A stretch of DNA of 12,692 nt from an uncultured Sutterella sp. (GCA_900552195.1 URYO01000019.1:1-12692), one strand, 5' to 3'. Numbered from the stretch's first letter, positions 1 to 9,896 are shown. The notes: a model not told the origin generated them from the sequence alone. A program made the numbers and translations.

Positions 1-18
1 GGGCGCAAGCCCAAGTAA
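1..18 (+). CDS. Tail of upstream gene, possibly rplA (ribosomal protein L1)
   Basis: Read from base 1, the sequence gives Gly-Arg-Lys-Pro-Lys and a TAA stop at 16-18, just before the L10 leader begins. In most proteobacteria the gene at this place is rplA, so this may be its last five codons. Five residues cannot identify a family; the assignment rests only on gene order and on the position of the stop. If it is right, the L10 leader starts almost at once after the stop, and any promoter for rplJ-rplL lies upstream of this window or inside rplA. Confidence 0.3.
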   Translation, partial: GRKPK

Positions 19-220
19 AGGACTTTGGGTTACAGCCTCTGGGCTGTAGCCGTCAAAGACCGCTGGCGAATGTGTCATTCTTAATATCCCGAAGCGGAAA
101 ACCAGCGTAGATGGCAACCGAAGAGAGAACAAGCGTTGTGTGTCCTGACGGACAGATTCCTTGGAACTCTCGGAGTGAGCCGGTTATTTTGAACCGGTGC
201 TGTGAAAGCAGCACCTCTGA
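19..220 (+). ncRNA. Ribosomal protein L10 leader (autoregulatory mRNA structure)
   Basis: This untranslated stretch before rplJ resembles the L10 leader family, in which surplus L10(L12)4 complex binds the mRNA and represses translation of rplJ-rplL. Visible pairings are CTTTG 23-27 with CAAAG 54-58, enclosing TACAGCC 31-37 with GGCTGTA 42-48; then CGCTGG 61-66 with CCAGCG 102-107, followed by the family-like GTAGATGG. Further hairpins are TGTCC 141-145 with GGACA 150-154, CCGGTT 180-185 with AACCGG 192-197, and GGTGCTG 196-202 with CAGCACC 209-215. The last two share bases 196-197, so they cannot both form fully. The family call is from remembered consensus and the pairings; binding by L10 is inferred. 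Confidence 0.85.
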
Positions 221-232
221 GTGGAGCAGACC

Positions 233-763
233 ATGGGTCTTAATAGACAAGAAAAGGCTGACATGATCAAAGAGATCAGCGAAATCATCGCTGGTACCGA
301 AGGTCTTGTTATTGCCGAATACCGTGGGCTGACCGTAGATGCAGCCACCAAACTCCGTAAAGAAGCACGTGAGAATGGTGTTCAGTTGCGCGTTTTGAAA
401 AACACCTTAGCACGCCGTGCCGTCAAAGACACTCCGTTCGAAGGCTTGTCCGATCAGTTTGTCGGACCCCTTCTTTACGGTTTTTCTGCTGACCCTGTGG
501 CTCCTGCCAAGGTCATGGCTAACTTTGCCAAGACAAACCCGCAGCTCGTTATTAAGGCTGGTGCAATGCCCAATAACGTCCTTGACGTTGCCGGCGTTGA
601 AAAACTTGCCACAATGCCGAGCCGCGATGAATTGCTGGCTAAGTTGATGGCCACGATGAACGAACCGGTTGCTAAGTTCGTTCGTACGCTCAACGAAGTT
701 CCCGCACGTTTCGTCAGAACTCTTGCTGCAGTGCGCGATGCCAAAGAACAGGCTGCTGCCTGA
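233..763 (+). CDS. rplJ: 50S ribosomal protein L10
   Basis: L10 anchors the L12 dimers to the 23S rRNA GTPase-associated centre and, complexed with L12, represses its own mRNA. The 176-residue product begins [12 protein letters not shown], with the typical AEYRGLTV (28-35) and [10 protein letters not shown] (55-64) segments of the N-terminal rRNA-binding domain. The C-terminal helix, which carries L12 dimers, ends in [12 protein letters not shown]. It has two copies of A(K/R)FVRTL, at 147-153 and 158-164, with an 11-residue period. The E. coli protein (165 residues) has only one such unit, whereas betaproteobacterial homologues are usually longer here. The ATG at 233 is chosen because GGAG at 223-226 lies six bases upstream; an in-frame GTG at 221 would overlap that ribosome binding site. 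rplL follows after 48 bases. Confidence 0.98.
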   Translation: MGLNRQEKADMIKEISEIIAGTEGLVIAEYRGLTVDAATKLRKEARENGVQLRVLKNTLARRAVKDTPFEGLSDQFVGPLLYGFSADPVAPAKVMANFAKTNPQLVIKAGAMPNNVLDVAGVEKLATMPSRDELLAKLMATMNEPVAKFVRTLNEVPARFVRTLAAVRDAKEQAAA

Positions 764-811
764 TTTTGTAAGTTTTAATTTTTAGTTACACAACGTATTG
801 GAGTTACCAAA

Positions 812-1189
812 ATGGCTTTGTCCAAAGAAGAAATCCTTGACGCAATTGCGTCCATGTCCGTTCTCGAAGTTTCCGAACTCATCAAAATGATGGAAGAAAA
901 ATTCGGTGTTTCCGCTGCTGCAGCTGCTGTTGCTGTTGCTGCCCCTGCCGGTGGCGCTGCTGCTCCTGCTGAAGAAAAATCCGAATTCGACGTCGTTCTG
1001 AAAGAAATCGGCGCTAACAAGGTTCAGGTTATTAAGGCTGTCCGTGAACTGACTGGACTCGGCCTGAAGGAAGCCAAAGACCTCGTCGACGGCGCTCCTA
1101 AGACTGTTAAGGAAGGCCTTGCCAAGGCTGACGCTGAAGAAGCCCAGAAGAAACTGGAAGCCGCTGGCGCCAAGGTTGAACTGAAGTAA
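812..1189 (+). CDS. rplL: 50S ribosomal protein L7/L12
   Basis: L12 forms the flexible multi-copy stalk of the large subunit and recruits IF2, EF-Tu, EF-G and RF3, stimulating their GTPase activity. The 125-residue product has the usual three parts: an N-terminal dimerisation helix pair that docks on L10 (about 1-33), an Ala/Pro/Gly hinge (about 34-55), and a compact C-terminal factor-binding domain (about 56-125) with [20 protein letters not shown] and [18 protein letters not shown]. The length is normal. GGAG at 800-803, eight bases before the ATG, is the ribosome binding site. It is co-transcribed with rplJ; a strong terminator-like hairpin directly after it should make rplL and rplJ more abundant than rpoBC. 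Confidence 0.98.
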   Translation: MALSKEEILDAIASMSVLEVSELIKMMEEKFGVSAAAAAVAVAAPAGGAAAPAEEKSEFDVVLKEIGANKVQVIKAVRELTGLGLKEAKDLVDGAPKTVKEGLAKADAEEAQKKLEAAGAKVELK

Positions 1190-1205
1190 TTTTTCAGTTA
1201 TACTG

Positions 1206-1236
1206 CAAGGCTCCGTATTTGGAGCCTTGTTTTTTT
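1206..1236 (+). terminator. Terminator or attenuator between rplL and rpoB
   Basis: CAAGGCTCC (1206-1214) pairs perfectly with GGAGCCTTG (1221-1229) around the loop GTATTT, and seven T follow (1230-1236). This is a textbook intrinsic terminator 16 bases after the rplL stop. In E. coli the same gap holds a partial attenuator that lets only a fraction of transcripts reach rpoBC; the same role is inferred here. If it terminated completely, rpoB would need its own promoter in 1237-1400. Confidence 0.88.
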
Positions 1237-1417
1237 CCTATCGGAAAACTTTGAGTGGGTCATTGAGTATGATCCAGCCAAAGTCTTCTGCAGGAGCATA
1301 ATTTAGACAATTTGAGTTTTGCCGCGCATTGGGCCCTGGTGAGGGCTCGGCGTGGCTATTCGTGTCTGTTATTGCTTTTGGGGAATTTTCTTTTTTTCTC
1401 TTTCGAACGGAGCGTTC
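1237..1417 (+). promoter_or_regulatory. rpoB leader with stable hairpin
   Basis: No credible gene lies between the rplL terminator and rpoB. A GTG-started reading frame from 1352 is just an upstream extension of rpoB, and its extra residues look non-coding. Bases 1331-1337 (GGGCCCT) pair with 1342-1348 (AGGGCTC) around the loop GGTG, a seven-pair stem with one G-T wobble and no T run, so it is not a terminator. CATAAT at 1297-1302 resembles a -10 box but has no good -35 box at 16-18 bases. GGAG at 1409-1412, five bases before the ATG at 1418, is the rpoB ribosome binding site. Confidence 0.45.
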
Positions 1418-1708
1418 ATGTCGTACTCGTTCACTGAAAAGAAGCGTATTCGGAAAAGCTTTGCCAAGCGTCCGAGCGTACTTGAAGTGCCTTCCTTACT
1501 GGAAACGCAGTTGCATTCCTACCACGAATTTTTGCAGGCAGATGTTCCCGCTGCAGAGCGCCGTGATGAAGGTTTGCAGGGTGCATTTAAATCCATCTTC
1601 CCTATCGTCAGCCACAACGGTTTAGCCAGGCTTGAATTTCAGGAATATATTTTAGACGATCCTGTCTTTGATGTCTCTGAATGTCAGCTTCGCGGACTGA
1701 ATTATTGA
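1418..1708 (+). CDS. rpoB: RNA polymerase beta subunit, N-terminal part before an in-frame stop
   Basis: This reads 96 residues from [19 protein letters not shown] to CQLRGLNY and then hits TGA. It is the normal N-terminus of the beta subunit: E. coli begins [19 protein letters not shown] and has the equivalent CQIRGVTY before SAPLRVKLRLVI. The segment covers the start of the beta protrusion. The ATG at 1418 is supported by GGAG at 1409-1412 and by alignment with the family start; the frame is open further upstream to a GTG at 1352, but that extension is unlike RpoB. The frame after the stop is the same frame as the rest of rpoB (1802-5551), so the whole gene is 1418-5551, 1378 codons including both stops, a normal betaproteobacterial length. 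Alone, this fragment could not function. Confidence 0.85.
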   Translation: MSYSFTEKKRIRKSFAKRPSVLEVPSLLETQLHSYHEFLQADVPAAERRDEGLQGAFKSIFPIVSHNGLARLEFQEYILDDPVFDVSECQLRGLNY

Positions 1709-1714
1709 TCTCGC
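1706..1714 (+). other. In-frame TGA and local sequence disruption in rpoB
   Basis: Codon 97 of rpoB is TGA, followed by TCT CGC. Flanks read CQLRGLNY, then stop-Ser-Arg, then [20 protein letters not shown], all in one frame. The family has Tyr-Ser/Ala-Ser/Ala-Pro-Leu-Arg here, so both the stop and the Arg in place of the conserved Pro deviate. The shifted frame at 1711-1716 reads TCG CCT (Ser-Pro), so a two-base gain before it and a two-base loss after it would also explain the pattern. TGA is used as a normal stop for rplJ and rpoB in this window, so a changed genetic code is excluded. Sequence or assembly error is the likeliest cause. Confidence 0.9.
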
Positions 1715-1801
1715 CTCAGAGCAAAAGTACGTCTTGTTATTTTCGACAGGGACCAACCCAAGCAGTCTACTGTAAAAGAGATCCGCGAGTCAGAAGTTTA
1801 C

Positions 1802-4800
1802 ATGGGTGAAATCCCTTTGATGACGAAAAAAGGATCTTTCATCATCAACGGTACCGAGCGCGTTATTGTATCTCAGCTTCATCGTTCTCCGGGCGTATTT
1901 TTTGAGCACGATCGCGGCAAGACACACAGCTCCGGAAAACTGCTGTTCAGCGCCCGTATTATTCCGTACCGCGGCTCTTGGCTCGACTTTGAATTCGATG
2001 CGAAAGACATTCTTCACTTCCGTATCGACCGTCGCCGCAAGATGCCCGGAACCATCATGCTCAAAGCATTGGGCATGACACCGGAAAGCATTCTGAAGCA
2101 GTTCTACGAATTCGATCACTACACACTGACCCAGGACGGCGCCACGCTCGAGATCATTCCGTCTCGTCTCCGCGGTGAAATTGCCGCTTTTGATATTAAA
2201 GATCCGGAAGGCAAAGTTATTGTTGCCAAGGATAAGCGTATCAATGCCCGTCACGTTCGTGAAATCGAAAAGCTCGGCATTACCGAACTTCCGGTTCCGC
2301 TTGACAACCTCATCGGTAAGGTCATCGCTACGAATCTGTATGACGAAGATTCCGGTGAAGTCGTGGCCAACGCCAACGATGAAATTACTCCGGAACTTCT
2401 TGAGAAGATCCGCGAGCACGGCATCGATTCTTTCGATACGCTGTACATCAACGAACTGAACCGCGGTCCGTACATTTCCGACACTCTGAGACTGGACGAA
2501 ACTCCTGATCAGCTGTCCGCACGTATTGCGATCTACCGCATGATGCGTCCGGGCGAACCGCCTACAGAAGAAGCTGTTGAGACATTGTTCCGTCGTCTGT
2601 TCTTCGATCCCGAAACATACGATCTGTCCCGCGTCGGCCGCATGAAGATTAATTCCCGCTTCGACCGCGGTACCGAAACCGGTCCGATGACGCTTGAACC
2701 GGAAGACATCATCGATACGATGAAGGCTATCGTTCAGCTTCGCAACGGCGAAGGCCAGGTTGACGATATTGACCACTTGGGCAATCGTCGCGTCCGCTGT
2801 GTCGGTGAATTGACAGAAAACCAGTTCCGTTCCGGTCTTGTTCGTGTCGAGCGTGCCGTTCGTGAACGTTTGGGACAGGCCGAATCCGACAATCTGATGC
2901 CGCATGACCTGATCAACAGCAAACCGATCAGCGCAGCTATTCGCGACTTCTTCGGTTCTTCTCAGCTGAGCCAGTTCATGGATCAGACCAACCCGCTGTC
3001 TGAAATCACGCACAAGCGCCGTATTTCCGCATTGGGCCCGGGCGGCTTGACTCGTGAGCGCGCAGGCTTCGAAGTTCGAGACGTGCATCCGACTCACTAC
3101 GGTCGTGTCTGCCCGATTGAAACGCCTGAAGGTCCGAACATCGGTTTGATTAACTCTCTGGCTCTTTATGCGCGTCTGAACGACTACGGTTTCCTTGAGA
3201 CACCGTACAGAAAAGTGATCGACGGTCACGTAACCAACGAAATCGCCTACCTCTCTGCAATCGATGAAGGCAACTACATTATTGCTCAGGCTAACGCTTC
3301 CATCGATGACAAGGGCAACCTGAGCGACGAGCTCGTCAGCTGCCGTGATAAAGGCGAATTCGTCCTGATGCGTCCCGAACGCGTTCAGTACATGGACGTG
3401 GCTCCGGCACAGATCGTTTCCGTTGCTGCTTCCCTGATTCCGTTCCTGGAACACGATGACGCGAACCGTGCTTTGATGGGTTCCAACATGCAGCGTCAGG
3501 GCGTTCCCTGTCTCCGTCCGGAAAAACCTGTTGTCGGTACGGGCATCGAAAGAACGGTTGCGGTTGACTCCGGTACGACTGTTCAGGCAGAGCGCGGCGG
3601 TGTTGTTGACTACGTCGACGCCAACCGTATCGTTGTTCGTGTAAATGACGAAGAAAACGTCCCCGGCAGAGTTGGTGTGGACATTTACAACCTTCAGAAA
3701 TTTACACGTTCCAACCAGGGTACGAATATCAACCAGCGTCCTATCGTCAACCCCGGCGACCATATCGCCAAGGGCGACGTGATTGCTGACGGTGCTTCGA
3801 CCGATCTCGGCGAACTGGCATTAGGTCAGAATATGATCGTTGCCTTCATGCCGTGGAACGGATACAACTACGAAGACTCTGTGATGGTGAGCGAAAAAGT
3901 GGTTGCTGATGACCGTTATTCTTCCATCCACATTGAAGAGCTTTCTGTTCAGGCCCGTGATACCAAACTCGGCAGCGAAGAAATTACGCGCGATATTTCG
4001 AATCTGAGTGAAAACCAGATCAACCGTCTCGACGAATCCGGCATCGTTTACATCGGTGCTGAAGTCAAGGCCGGTGACGTTCTGGTCGGTAAAGTGACTC
4101 CGAAGGGAGAAACTACACTGACTCCGGAAGAGAAACTGCTTCGCGCTATCTTCGGTGAAAAAGCCAGCGACGTTAAGGATACTTCTCTGCGCGTCCCGAG
4201 CGGCATGGTCGGTACCGTTATCGACGTTCAGGTCTTCACACGTGAAGGCATCGAACGCGACAAACGCGCCCAGTCCATCATTGACGATGAACTGAAGCGT
4301 TACCGCACCAACCTGAATGACCAGTTGAGAATTGTTGAGCGCGATGCTTTCGAACGTCTGGCTCGTCAGCTGATCGGCAATGTTGCTCAGGGCGGTCCTG
4401 ACGGCTTAGGCAAGGGCAAGAAAGTCACTAAGGAATACCTCGACGGCCTCAATGTTCACAAGTGGTTTGACATCCGTATGGCTGACGAAGAGCTGCAGAA
4501 GCAGATCGAAGAAGTCCGCATTTCCTTGGAAGCCAAACGTAAAGAGTTCGACGAAGCTTGGAACGAAAAACGCAAGAAACTGACTCAGGGCGACGAACTG
4601 CCGACAGGCGTTCAGAAGATGGTCAAGGTTTATCTAGCTGTTAAGCGTCGTCTGCAGCCCGGTGACAAGATGGCCGGTCGTCACGGCAACAAGGGTGTGG
4701 TTTCCCGCATCACTCGTGTCGAAGATATGCCTTTCATGGCCGACGGCAGACCTGTTGACATTGTTCTGAACCCGCTGGGCGTGCCTTCCCGAATGAACAT

Positions 4801-5551
4801 CGGTCAGGTTCTTGAAGTTCACTTGGGCTGGGCTGCTTTCGGTTTGGGCTGGAGAATTGCTGAAATGCTCAAGCACGAGCGCAGCAAGCAGGTCGCAGAG
4901 ATCCGTGAGTTCTTGAACACGATTTACAACAAGAGCAGCGGTAAGAAGGAAGACTTTGATTCTCTGACCGATGACGAAATCATCGATCTGGCTAAACACC
5001 TGAAGAAGGGTGTTCCGTTCGCAACCCCCGTGTTCGACGGCGCAAGCGAAAGCGACATCCGTGAGATGCTCAACCTTGCCTTCCCGGAAGAAACCGCGAA
5101 GAAACTGCACCTGACTCCTTCCAAGACTCAGGCCCAGCTCTTTGACGGACGCACCGGCGACGCATTTGACCGTCCTGTTACCGTCGGCGTGATGCACTAT
5201 CTGAAACTGCACCACTTGGTCGACGACAAGATGCATGCTCGTTCTACCGGTCCGTACTCTCTGGTTACACAGCAGCCTCTCGGCGGTAAAGCTCAGTTCG
5301 GCGGTCAGCGTTCCGGTGAAATGGAAGTCTGGGCGCTTGAAGCTTACGGTGCCAGCTATGTCCTGCAGGAAATGCTTACTGTTAAGTCTGACGACGTGAC
5401 GGGACGTACAAAGCTCTACGAAAACATTGTCAAGGGCGATCACGTGATCGACGCCGGAATGCCGGAATCCTTCAACGTTCTCGTTAAGGAAATCCGCTCT
5501 CTGGGCATTGACATTGATTTAGACCGTGATAAGGAATCTTCTAAAAAATGA
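1802..5551 (+). CDS. rpoB: RNA polymerase beta subunit, main body of interrupted rpoB
   Basis: This is the bulk of the beta subunit, which forms one pincer and much of the catalytic centre of RNA polymerase. The ATG at 1802 is only the first Met after the internal stop (MGEIPLM, internal in all homologues) and has no convincing ribosome binding site; codons from 1709 also belong to the protein. In full-gene numbering the rifampicin pocket, [20 protein letters not shown] and RISALGPGG, carries Asp522, His532 and Ser537, the sensitive-type residues matching E. coli 516, 526 and 531. [14 protein letters not shown] has the active-site lysines at about 1084 and 1092. The C-terminal clamp region has [20 protein letters not shown] and [19 protein letters not shown]. 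It ends overlapping rpoC by four bases (ATGA), so the two subunits are probably translationally coupled. Confidence 0.97.
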   Translation: MGEIPLMTKKGSFIINGTERVIVSQLHRSPGVFFEHDRGKTHSSGKLLFSARIIPYRGSWLDFEFDAKDILHFRIDRRRKMPGTIMLKALGMTPESILKQFYEFDHYTLTQDGATLEIIPSRLRGEIAAFDIKDPEGKVIVAKDKRINARHVREIEKLGITELPVPLDNLIGKVIATNLYDEDSGEVVANANDEITPELLEKIREHGIDSFDTLYINELNRGPYISDTLRLDETPDQLSARIAIYRMMRPGEPPTEEAVETLFRRLFFDPETYDLSRVGRMKINSRFDRGTETGPMTLEPEDIIDTMKAIVQLRNGEGQVDDIDHLGNRRVRCVGELTENQFRSGLVRVERAVRERLGQAESDNLMPHDLINSKPISAAIRDFFGSSQLSQFMDQTNPLSEITHKRRISALGPGGLTRERAGFEVRDVHPTHYGRVCPIETPEGPNIGLINSLALYARLNDYGFLETPYRKVIDGHVTNEIAYLSAIDEGNYIIAQANASIDDKGNLSDELVSCRDKGEFVLMRPERVQYMDVAPAQIVSVAASLIPFLEHDDANRALMGSNMQRQGVPCLRPEKPVVGTGIERTVAVDSGTTVQAERGGVVDYVDANRIVVRVNDEENVPGRVGVDIYNLQKFTRSNQGTNINQRPIVNPGDHIAKGDVIADGASTDLGELALGQNMIVAFMPWNGYNYEDSVMVSEKVVADDRYSSIHIEELSVQARDTKLGSEEITRDISNLSENQINRLDESGIVYIGAEVKAGDVLVGKVTPKGETTLTPEEKLLRAIFGEKASDVKDTSLRVPSGMVGTVIDVQVFTREGIERDKRAQSIIDDELKRYRTNLNDQLRIVERDAFERLARQLIGNVAQGGPDGLGKGKKVTKEYLDGLNVHKWFDIRMADEELQKQIEEVRISLEAKRKEFDEAWNEKRKKLTQGDELPTGVQKMVKVYLAVKRRLQPGDKMAGRHGNKGVVSRITRVEDMPFMADGRPVDIVLNPLGVPSRMNIGQVLEVHLGWAAFGLGWRIAEMLKHERSKQVAEIREFLNTIYNKSSGKKEDFDSLTDDEIIDLAKHLKKGVPFATPVFDGASESDIREMLNLAFPEETAKKLHLTPSKTQAQLFDGRTGDAFDRPVTVGVMHYLKLHHLVDDKMHARSTGPYSLVTQQPLGGKAQFGGQRSGEMEVWALEAYGASYVLQEMLTVKSDDVTGRTKLYENIVKGDHVIDAGMPESFNVLVKEIRSLGIDIDLDRDKESSKK

Positions 5552-8500
5552 TGAAAGCTTTTAACTCTCTCTTTAAGACAAATAAAGAGAATGAGCCGTT
5601 TGACGCGATCAAGATCGGCATTGCTTCCCCGGAAAAGATTCGTTCTTGGTCTTACGGTGAAGTAAAGAAGCCTGAGACAATTAACTACCGTACGTTCAAA
5701 CCCGAACGCGACGGCCTGTTCTGCGCAAAGATTTTCGGACCGATTAAGGACTACGAATGTCTTTGCGGCAAATACAAGCGCCTGAAACATCAGGGTATCG
5801 TCTGCGAGAAGTGCGGCGTTGAAGTCACACTTTCCAAAGTCCGCCGCGAACGCATGGGCCACATTGAACTGGCCAGCCCTGTTGCGCACATTTGGTTCTT
5901 GAAGAGCCTTCCGTCCCGCATGGGTATGGTTCTCGATATCCCTCTGCGTGATATCGAACGCGTCTTGTATTTCGAAGCCTATATCGTTGTTGATCCCGGC
6001 ATGACCGAGCTGCGCAGAGGCCAGCTCATGACCGAAGACGACTACATGGCCAAGACCGAAGAATACGGTGACGAATTCAAGGCCATGATGGGTGCTGAAG
6101 CCATTAAAGAGCTTCTGGCTACTATCAACATTGACGAAGAAGTCGAGGATCTCCGCAGAGAGCTTTCCGAAACTACCAGCGAAGCTAAGGTCAAGAAGAT
6201 TGCCAAGCGTCTGAAAGTTCTCGAAGGCTTCCAGCGCTCCGGCATTAAGCCTGAGTGGATGGTTATGGATGTTCTTCCGGTTCTTCCGCCGGATCTTCGT
6301 CCGCTGGTTCCGCTCGACGGCGGCCGTTTCGCCACAAGCGATCTGAACGACCTCTATCGCCGCGTGATCAACCGTAACAACCGTCTGAAACGACTTCTTG
6401 AGCTTAAAGCTCCGGACATCATCGTCCGCAACGAAAAGCGTATGCTGCAGGAAGCCGTTGACTCTCTGCTGGACAACGGCCGCCGCGGCAAAGCCATGAC
6501 CGGTCCTTCCAAGCGTCCGCTGAAGTCTTTGGCAGACATGATCAAAGGTAAGGGCGGCCGCTTCCGTCAGAACCTGTTGGGTAAACGTGTTGACTACTCC
6601 GGCCGTTCCGTTATTACCGTCGGTCCGTACCTGAAACTGCATCAGTGCGGTCTGCCGAAACTGATGGCTCTTGAGCTCTTCAAACCGTTTATCTTCAACA
6701 AGCTTGAACTGCGCGGTCTGGCTCCGACAATCAAGGCTGCCAAGAAGATGGTTGAGAATCAGGATCCGGTCGTTTGGGACATCCTTGAAGAAGTCATTTA
6801 CGAACATCCTGTGATGCTGAACCGTGCGCCTACGCTGCACCGTCTCGGTATTCAGGCGTTCGAACCGCTTCTGATTGAAGGCAAAGCCATTCAGCTGCAT
6901 CCGTTGGTCTGCGCAGCATTCAACGCTGACTTCGACGGCGACCAGATGGCTGTTCACGTACCTCTTTCCTTAGAGGCACAGCTTGAAGCCCGTTCTCTGA
7001 TGCTGGCTTCCAACAACGTGCTGTTCCCTGCCAACGGCGATCCTTCGATCGTTCCGTCTCAGGACATCGTGTTGGGCTTGTACTATTCGACTCGTTCCCG
7101 TATCAACGGAAAGGGCGAAGGCATGTTCTTTGCCGATATCGGCGAAGTTGAACGCGCTTTGGCCAACAAGGTTGTCGAGCTCCAGACACGCTGCACCGTT
7201 CGCGTTAAAGAATTTGACGTCAACAAGGAAACCGGTGAAAAGACACCGAAGCTGGTTCGTTACGAAACCACCGTCGGCCGTGCGCTTCTTTCCGAAATTC
7301 TTCCTCCGGGCCTGCCGTTCTCCGTTTTGAACAAGACCCTCAAGAAGAAAGAGATCGCCAAGCTGATTAACATGGCTTTCCGCCGTTGTGGTCTGCGTGA
7401 AACCGTGATCTTCGCCGACAAACTGATGCAGCGCGGCTACCACCTCGCTACCATCGGCGGTCTGTCGATTGCTATCGACGACATGATCGTTCCAGAACAG
7501 AAGAACGAGATCGTTCACGAAGCCGAACAGGAAGTCAAAGAGATCGATGCTCAGTACACTTCCGGTTTGGTGACTGCCGGCGAACGCTATAACAAGGTGG
7601 TTGATATTTGGGGCCGTACGACAGAAAAAGTCGGTAAGGTGATGATGGATGAAATCTCCAACGAACCTGTTATCGACCGTCACGGCAACAAGACAACTCA
7701 GGAATCCTTCAACTCCATCTACATGATGGCGGACTCCGGTGCCCGTGGTTCTGCAACTCAGATCCGTCAGCTGGCCGGTATGCGTGGTTTGATGGCTAAG
7801 CCGGACGGCTCCATTATTGAGACTCCGATTACCGCGAACTTCCGTGAAGGTCTGAACGTTCTGCAGTACTTCGTGTCTACCCACGGTGCTCGTAAGGGTC
7901 TGGCTGATACGGCTTTGAAGACGGCTAATTCCGGTTATCTGACACGTCGTTTGGTTGACGTGACCCAGGACTTGGTTGTTACAGAAGACGACTGCGGAAC
8001 CCATCAGGGCGTTCTGATGAAAGCCTTGGTTGAAGGCGGTGAAGTGACCGAAAGTCTGGCTGACCGTATTCTGGGCCGCGTGACGGCTGATCCGGTTATC
8101 AACCCGGATACCCAGGAAGAAATCTTTCCGGCCGGTCATCTGCTCGAAGAAGACGACGTCGAACTCATCACGAAGCTCGGCATTGACGAAGTCAAGATCC
8201 GTACTCCGCTTACCTGCGAAACACGCTACGGTCTTTGCGCCAAGTGCTACGGCCGCGATCTCGGCCGCGGCAAGCTCGTTAACGCCGGTGAGGCTGTCGG
8301 TGTTATCGCCGCCCAGTCCATTGGTGAACCGGGTACTCAGCTGACCATGCGTACGTTCCACATCGGTGGTGCTGCTAGCCGTACAGCTGTTGCCAGCAAC
8401 GTCGTTACGAAGTCTGCCGGCACGATTCGCTTCACAAGCTCTATGCGCTATGTGACCGGTGAGAAGGGCAACAAGGTTGTGATTTCCCGCTCCGGCGAAA

Positions 8501-9795
8501 TCGTGATCGAAGGTCCGAACGGCCGCGAGAGAGAACGTCATAAGATTCCTTACGGCGCCAACCTCCTTGCATCCGATGGTCAGCAGGTTGAAATCGGAAC
8601 CGAACTTGCCAACTGGGATCCGATGACTCGTCCGATCGTTACCGAATACGCAGGTAAAGTTCGCTTTGCCAACGTTATCGACAACGTCACGGTTAAGAGC
8701 CAGGTGGACGAAGTTACCGGCTTGAGCTCTTTGGTCGTTATCGACGCTAAGCACTCTTCTTCCAGCAAGATCGGCAAGCCGCTGATTCAGTTCCTCGATG
8801 CCAACAACGAGCCCGTTAAGATTCCGGGCACCGAGCATCCTGTGAGCATTCAGCTGCCGGTCGGCGCTCTCATCATCGTTCATGACGGTGACGAAGCCAA
8901 GGTCGGTGACGTGCTTGCCAGAATTCCGACGGAAAGCCAGAAGACTCGAGACATTACCGGCGGTCTGCCGCGTGTTGCCGAGCTCTTCGAAGCCCGCTCT
9001 CCGAAGGACGCAGGTATTCTTGCCGAGGCAAGCGGTACCGTTACCTTCGGTAAGGAAACCAAGGGCAAACAGCGTCTGATCATTACTGACACCCAGGGTC
9101 AGGATCATGAATTCCTTATTCCTAAGGATAAGGACATTCTGGTTCACGACGGTCAGGTGGTTCACCAGGGCGAAGTCATTGTTGACGGTCCTGCCGATCC
9201 GCATGACATCCTGAGACTTCAGGGTATCGAAGCTCTGGCTCGCTACATTGTTGACGAAGTCCAGGCTGTGTACCGTCTGCAGGGTGTGAAGATCAGCGAC
9301 AAACATATTGAAGTGATTGTTCGCCAGATGCTTCGCCGCGTTGTCATTACCGATCCGGGCGACACCAAGTTCATCACCGGTGAACAGGTCGAACGCAGTG
9401 AAATGCTCGATGAGAACGAAAAAGCTCTTGCCGAGAACAAGCGTCCCGCCACTTACGACAATCTGCTTCTTGGTATTACCAAGGCCAGCTTGTCTACGGA
9501 CTCCTTCATCTCTGCCGCTTCCTTCCAGGAAACGACCCGAGTGCTTACCGAAGCAGCCATCATGGGCAAACGTGATGAACTGCGCGGCCTGAAGGAAAAC
9601 GTGATTGTCGGCCGCTTGATTCCTGCCGGTACCGGTTTGGCCTATCACAGAGCCAGACACGACCGCGATGCTTTCAAGTACGACAATGAGATCGAAACTT
9701 CCGAAGCTTATGTCGGAAACGAGGACATCGTGAGCGATGTTCCTGCGATTCCCGAAGCAGAAGTGACCGGTGAGAGCAAAAGCTATCACAACTAA
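5548..9795 (+). CDS. rpoC: RNA polymerase beta' subunit
   Basis: Beta' is the catalytic clamp subunit of RNA polymerase. The product is 1415 residues (E. coli 1407). Seen in order: the zinc ribbon [10 protein letters not shown] with Cys71/73 and CEKCG with Cys86/89; the lid and rudder region with [20 protein letters not shown] with the Mg-binding aspartates 461, 463 and 465; the bridge helix around 772-806 ([20 protein letters not shown]); the second zinc site at Cys816, 890, 897 and 900; trigger-loop halves [12 protein letters not shown] and [15 protein letters not shown] (about 1135 on), with the proteobacterial insertion between them. Start: ATG 5548 overlaps the rpoB stop; the adjacent ATG at 5551 gives MKAFNSLFK and fits E. 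coli numbering exactly, so either is possible. AAGGAA at 5531-5536 is a distant ribosome binding site. No disruption is seen. Confidence 0.98.
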   Translation: MMKAFNSLFKTNKENEPFDAIKIGIASPEKIRSWSYGEVKKPETINYRTFKPERDGLFCAKIFGPIKDYECLCGKYKRLKHQGIVCEKCGVEVTLSKVRRERMGHIELASPVAHIWFLKSLPSRMGMVLDIPLRDIERVLYFEAYIVVDPGMTELRRGQLMTEDDYMAKTEEYGDEFKAMMGAEAIKELLATINIDEEVEDLRRELSETTSEAKVKKIAKRLKVLEGFQRSGIKPEWMVMDVLPVLPPDLRPLVPLDGGRFATSDLNDLYRRVINRNNRLKRLLELKAPDIIVRNEKRMLQEAVDSLLDNGRRGKAMTGPSKRPLKSLADMIKGKGGRFRQNLLGKRVDYSGRSVITVGPYLKLHQCGLPKLMALELFKPFIFNKLELRGLAPTIKAAKKMVENQDPVVWDILEEVIYEHPVMLNRAPTLHRLGIQAFEPLLIEGKAIQLHPLVCAAFNADFDGDQMAVHVPLSLEAQLEARSLMLASNNVLFPANGDPSIVPSQDIVLGLYYSTRSRINGKGEGMFFADIGEVERALANKVVELQTRCTVRVKEFDVNKETGEKTPKLVRYETTVGRALLSEILPPGLPFSVLNKTLKKKEIAKLINMAFRRCGLRETVIFADKLMQRGYHLATIGGLSIAIDDMIVPEQKNEIVHEAEQEVKEIDAQYTSGLVTAGERYNKVVDIWGRTTEKVGKVMMDEISNEPVIDRHGNKTTQESFNSIYMMADSGARGSATQIRQLAGMRGLMAKPDGSIIETPITANFREGLNVLQYFVSTHGARKGLADTALKTANSGYLTRRLVDVTQDLVVTEDDCGTHQGVLMKALVEGGEVTESLADRILGRVTADPVINPDTQEEIFPAGHLLEEDDVELITKLGIDEVKIRTPLTCETRYGLCAKCYGRDLGRGKLVNAGEAVGVIAAQSIGEPGTQLTMRTFHIGGAASRTAVASNVVTKSAGTIRFTSSMRYVTGEKGNKVVISRSGEIVIEGPNGRERERHKIPYGANLLASDGQQVEIGTELANWDPMTRPIVTEYAGKVRFANVIDNVTVKSQVDEVTGLSSLVVIDAKHSSSSKIGKPLIQFLDANNEPVKIPGTEHPVSIQLPVGALIIVHDGDEAKVGDVLARIPTESQKTRDITGGLPRVAELFEARSPKDAGILAEASGTVTFGKETKGKQRLIITDTQGQDHEFLIPKDKDILVHDGQVVHQGEVIVDGPADPHDILRLQGIEALARYIVDEVQAVYRLQGVKISDKHIEVIVRQMLRRVVITDPGDTKFITGEQVERSEMLDENEKALAENKRPATYDNLLLGITKASLSTDSFISAASFQETTRVLTEAAIMGKRDELRGLKENVIVGRLIPAGTGLAYHRARHDRDAFKYDNEIETSEAYVGNEDIVSDVPAIPEAEVTGESKSYHN

Positions 9796-9811
9796 TTAGG
9801 TTTTAACTCCT

Positions 9812-9843
9812 CCAAAAAAGCGGCTGAAAGGCCGCTTTTTTGG
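9812..9843. terminator. Symmetrical intrinsic terminator after rpoC
   Basis: CCAAAAAAGCGGC (9812-9824) pairs perfectly with GCCGCTTTTTTGG (9831-9843) around TGAAAG, giving 13 pairs. The A run on one side and the T run on the other make it usable on both strands. It lies 16 bases after the rpoC stop and separates the rpoBC transcript from the str operon, which has its own promoter just downstream. No convergent gene is present, so termination of rpoC transcripts is the likely job. Confidence 0.93.
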
Positions 9844-9896
9844 TTTTTGAAAAACGCTGAATACAATTGCTAACCTATTCAGCCAAATAGAAAAGT

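Noticed and set aside
53..250. Small minus-strand open frame over the L10 leader
   Set aside because: It lies opposite a structured RNA leader and the rplJ start, has no recognisable domain, and no ribosome binding site was found.
1251..1302. Possible rpoB promoter (TTGAGT at 1251 or 1263, TATGAT at 1268, CATAAT at 1297)
   Set aside because: The individual boxes are fair, but none of the combinations has a spacer of 16-18 bases.
1352..1417. GTG-started N-terminal extension of rpoB
   Set aside because: The extra residues (rich in Phe and Cys) do not resemble RpoB, while the ATG at 1418 has a good ribosome binding site and matches the family start.
1706..1708. TGA as a reassigned or selenocysteine codon
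   Set aside because: TGA ends rplJ and rpoB normally in this window, no other gene has an internal TGA, no selenocysteine-type stem-loop is evident just downstream, and the beta subunit has no selenocysteine at this place in known families.
6970..9789. Very long open frame on the minus strand opposite rpoC (939 codons), with others opposite rpoB (1790-3763, 4634-5443), rpoC (5440-6957) and fusA (11087-12649)
   Set aside because: These are shadows of strongly codon-biased genes that avoid TTA, CTA and TCA codons. They have low-complexity, family-unlike products and lie wholly opposite essential conserved genes.
9847..9876. A second promoter upstream of rpsL (TTGAAA with TAACCT, or TACAAT at 9862)
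   Set aside because: Each pairing has only one good box; the promoter at 9897-9925 is far stronger and sufficient.
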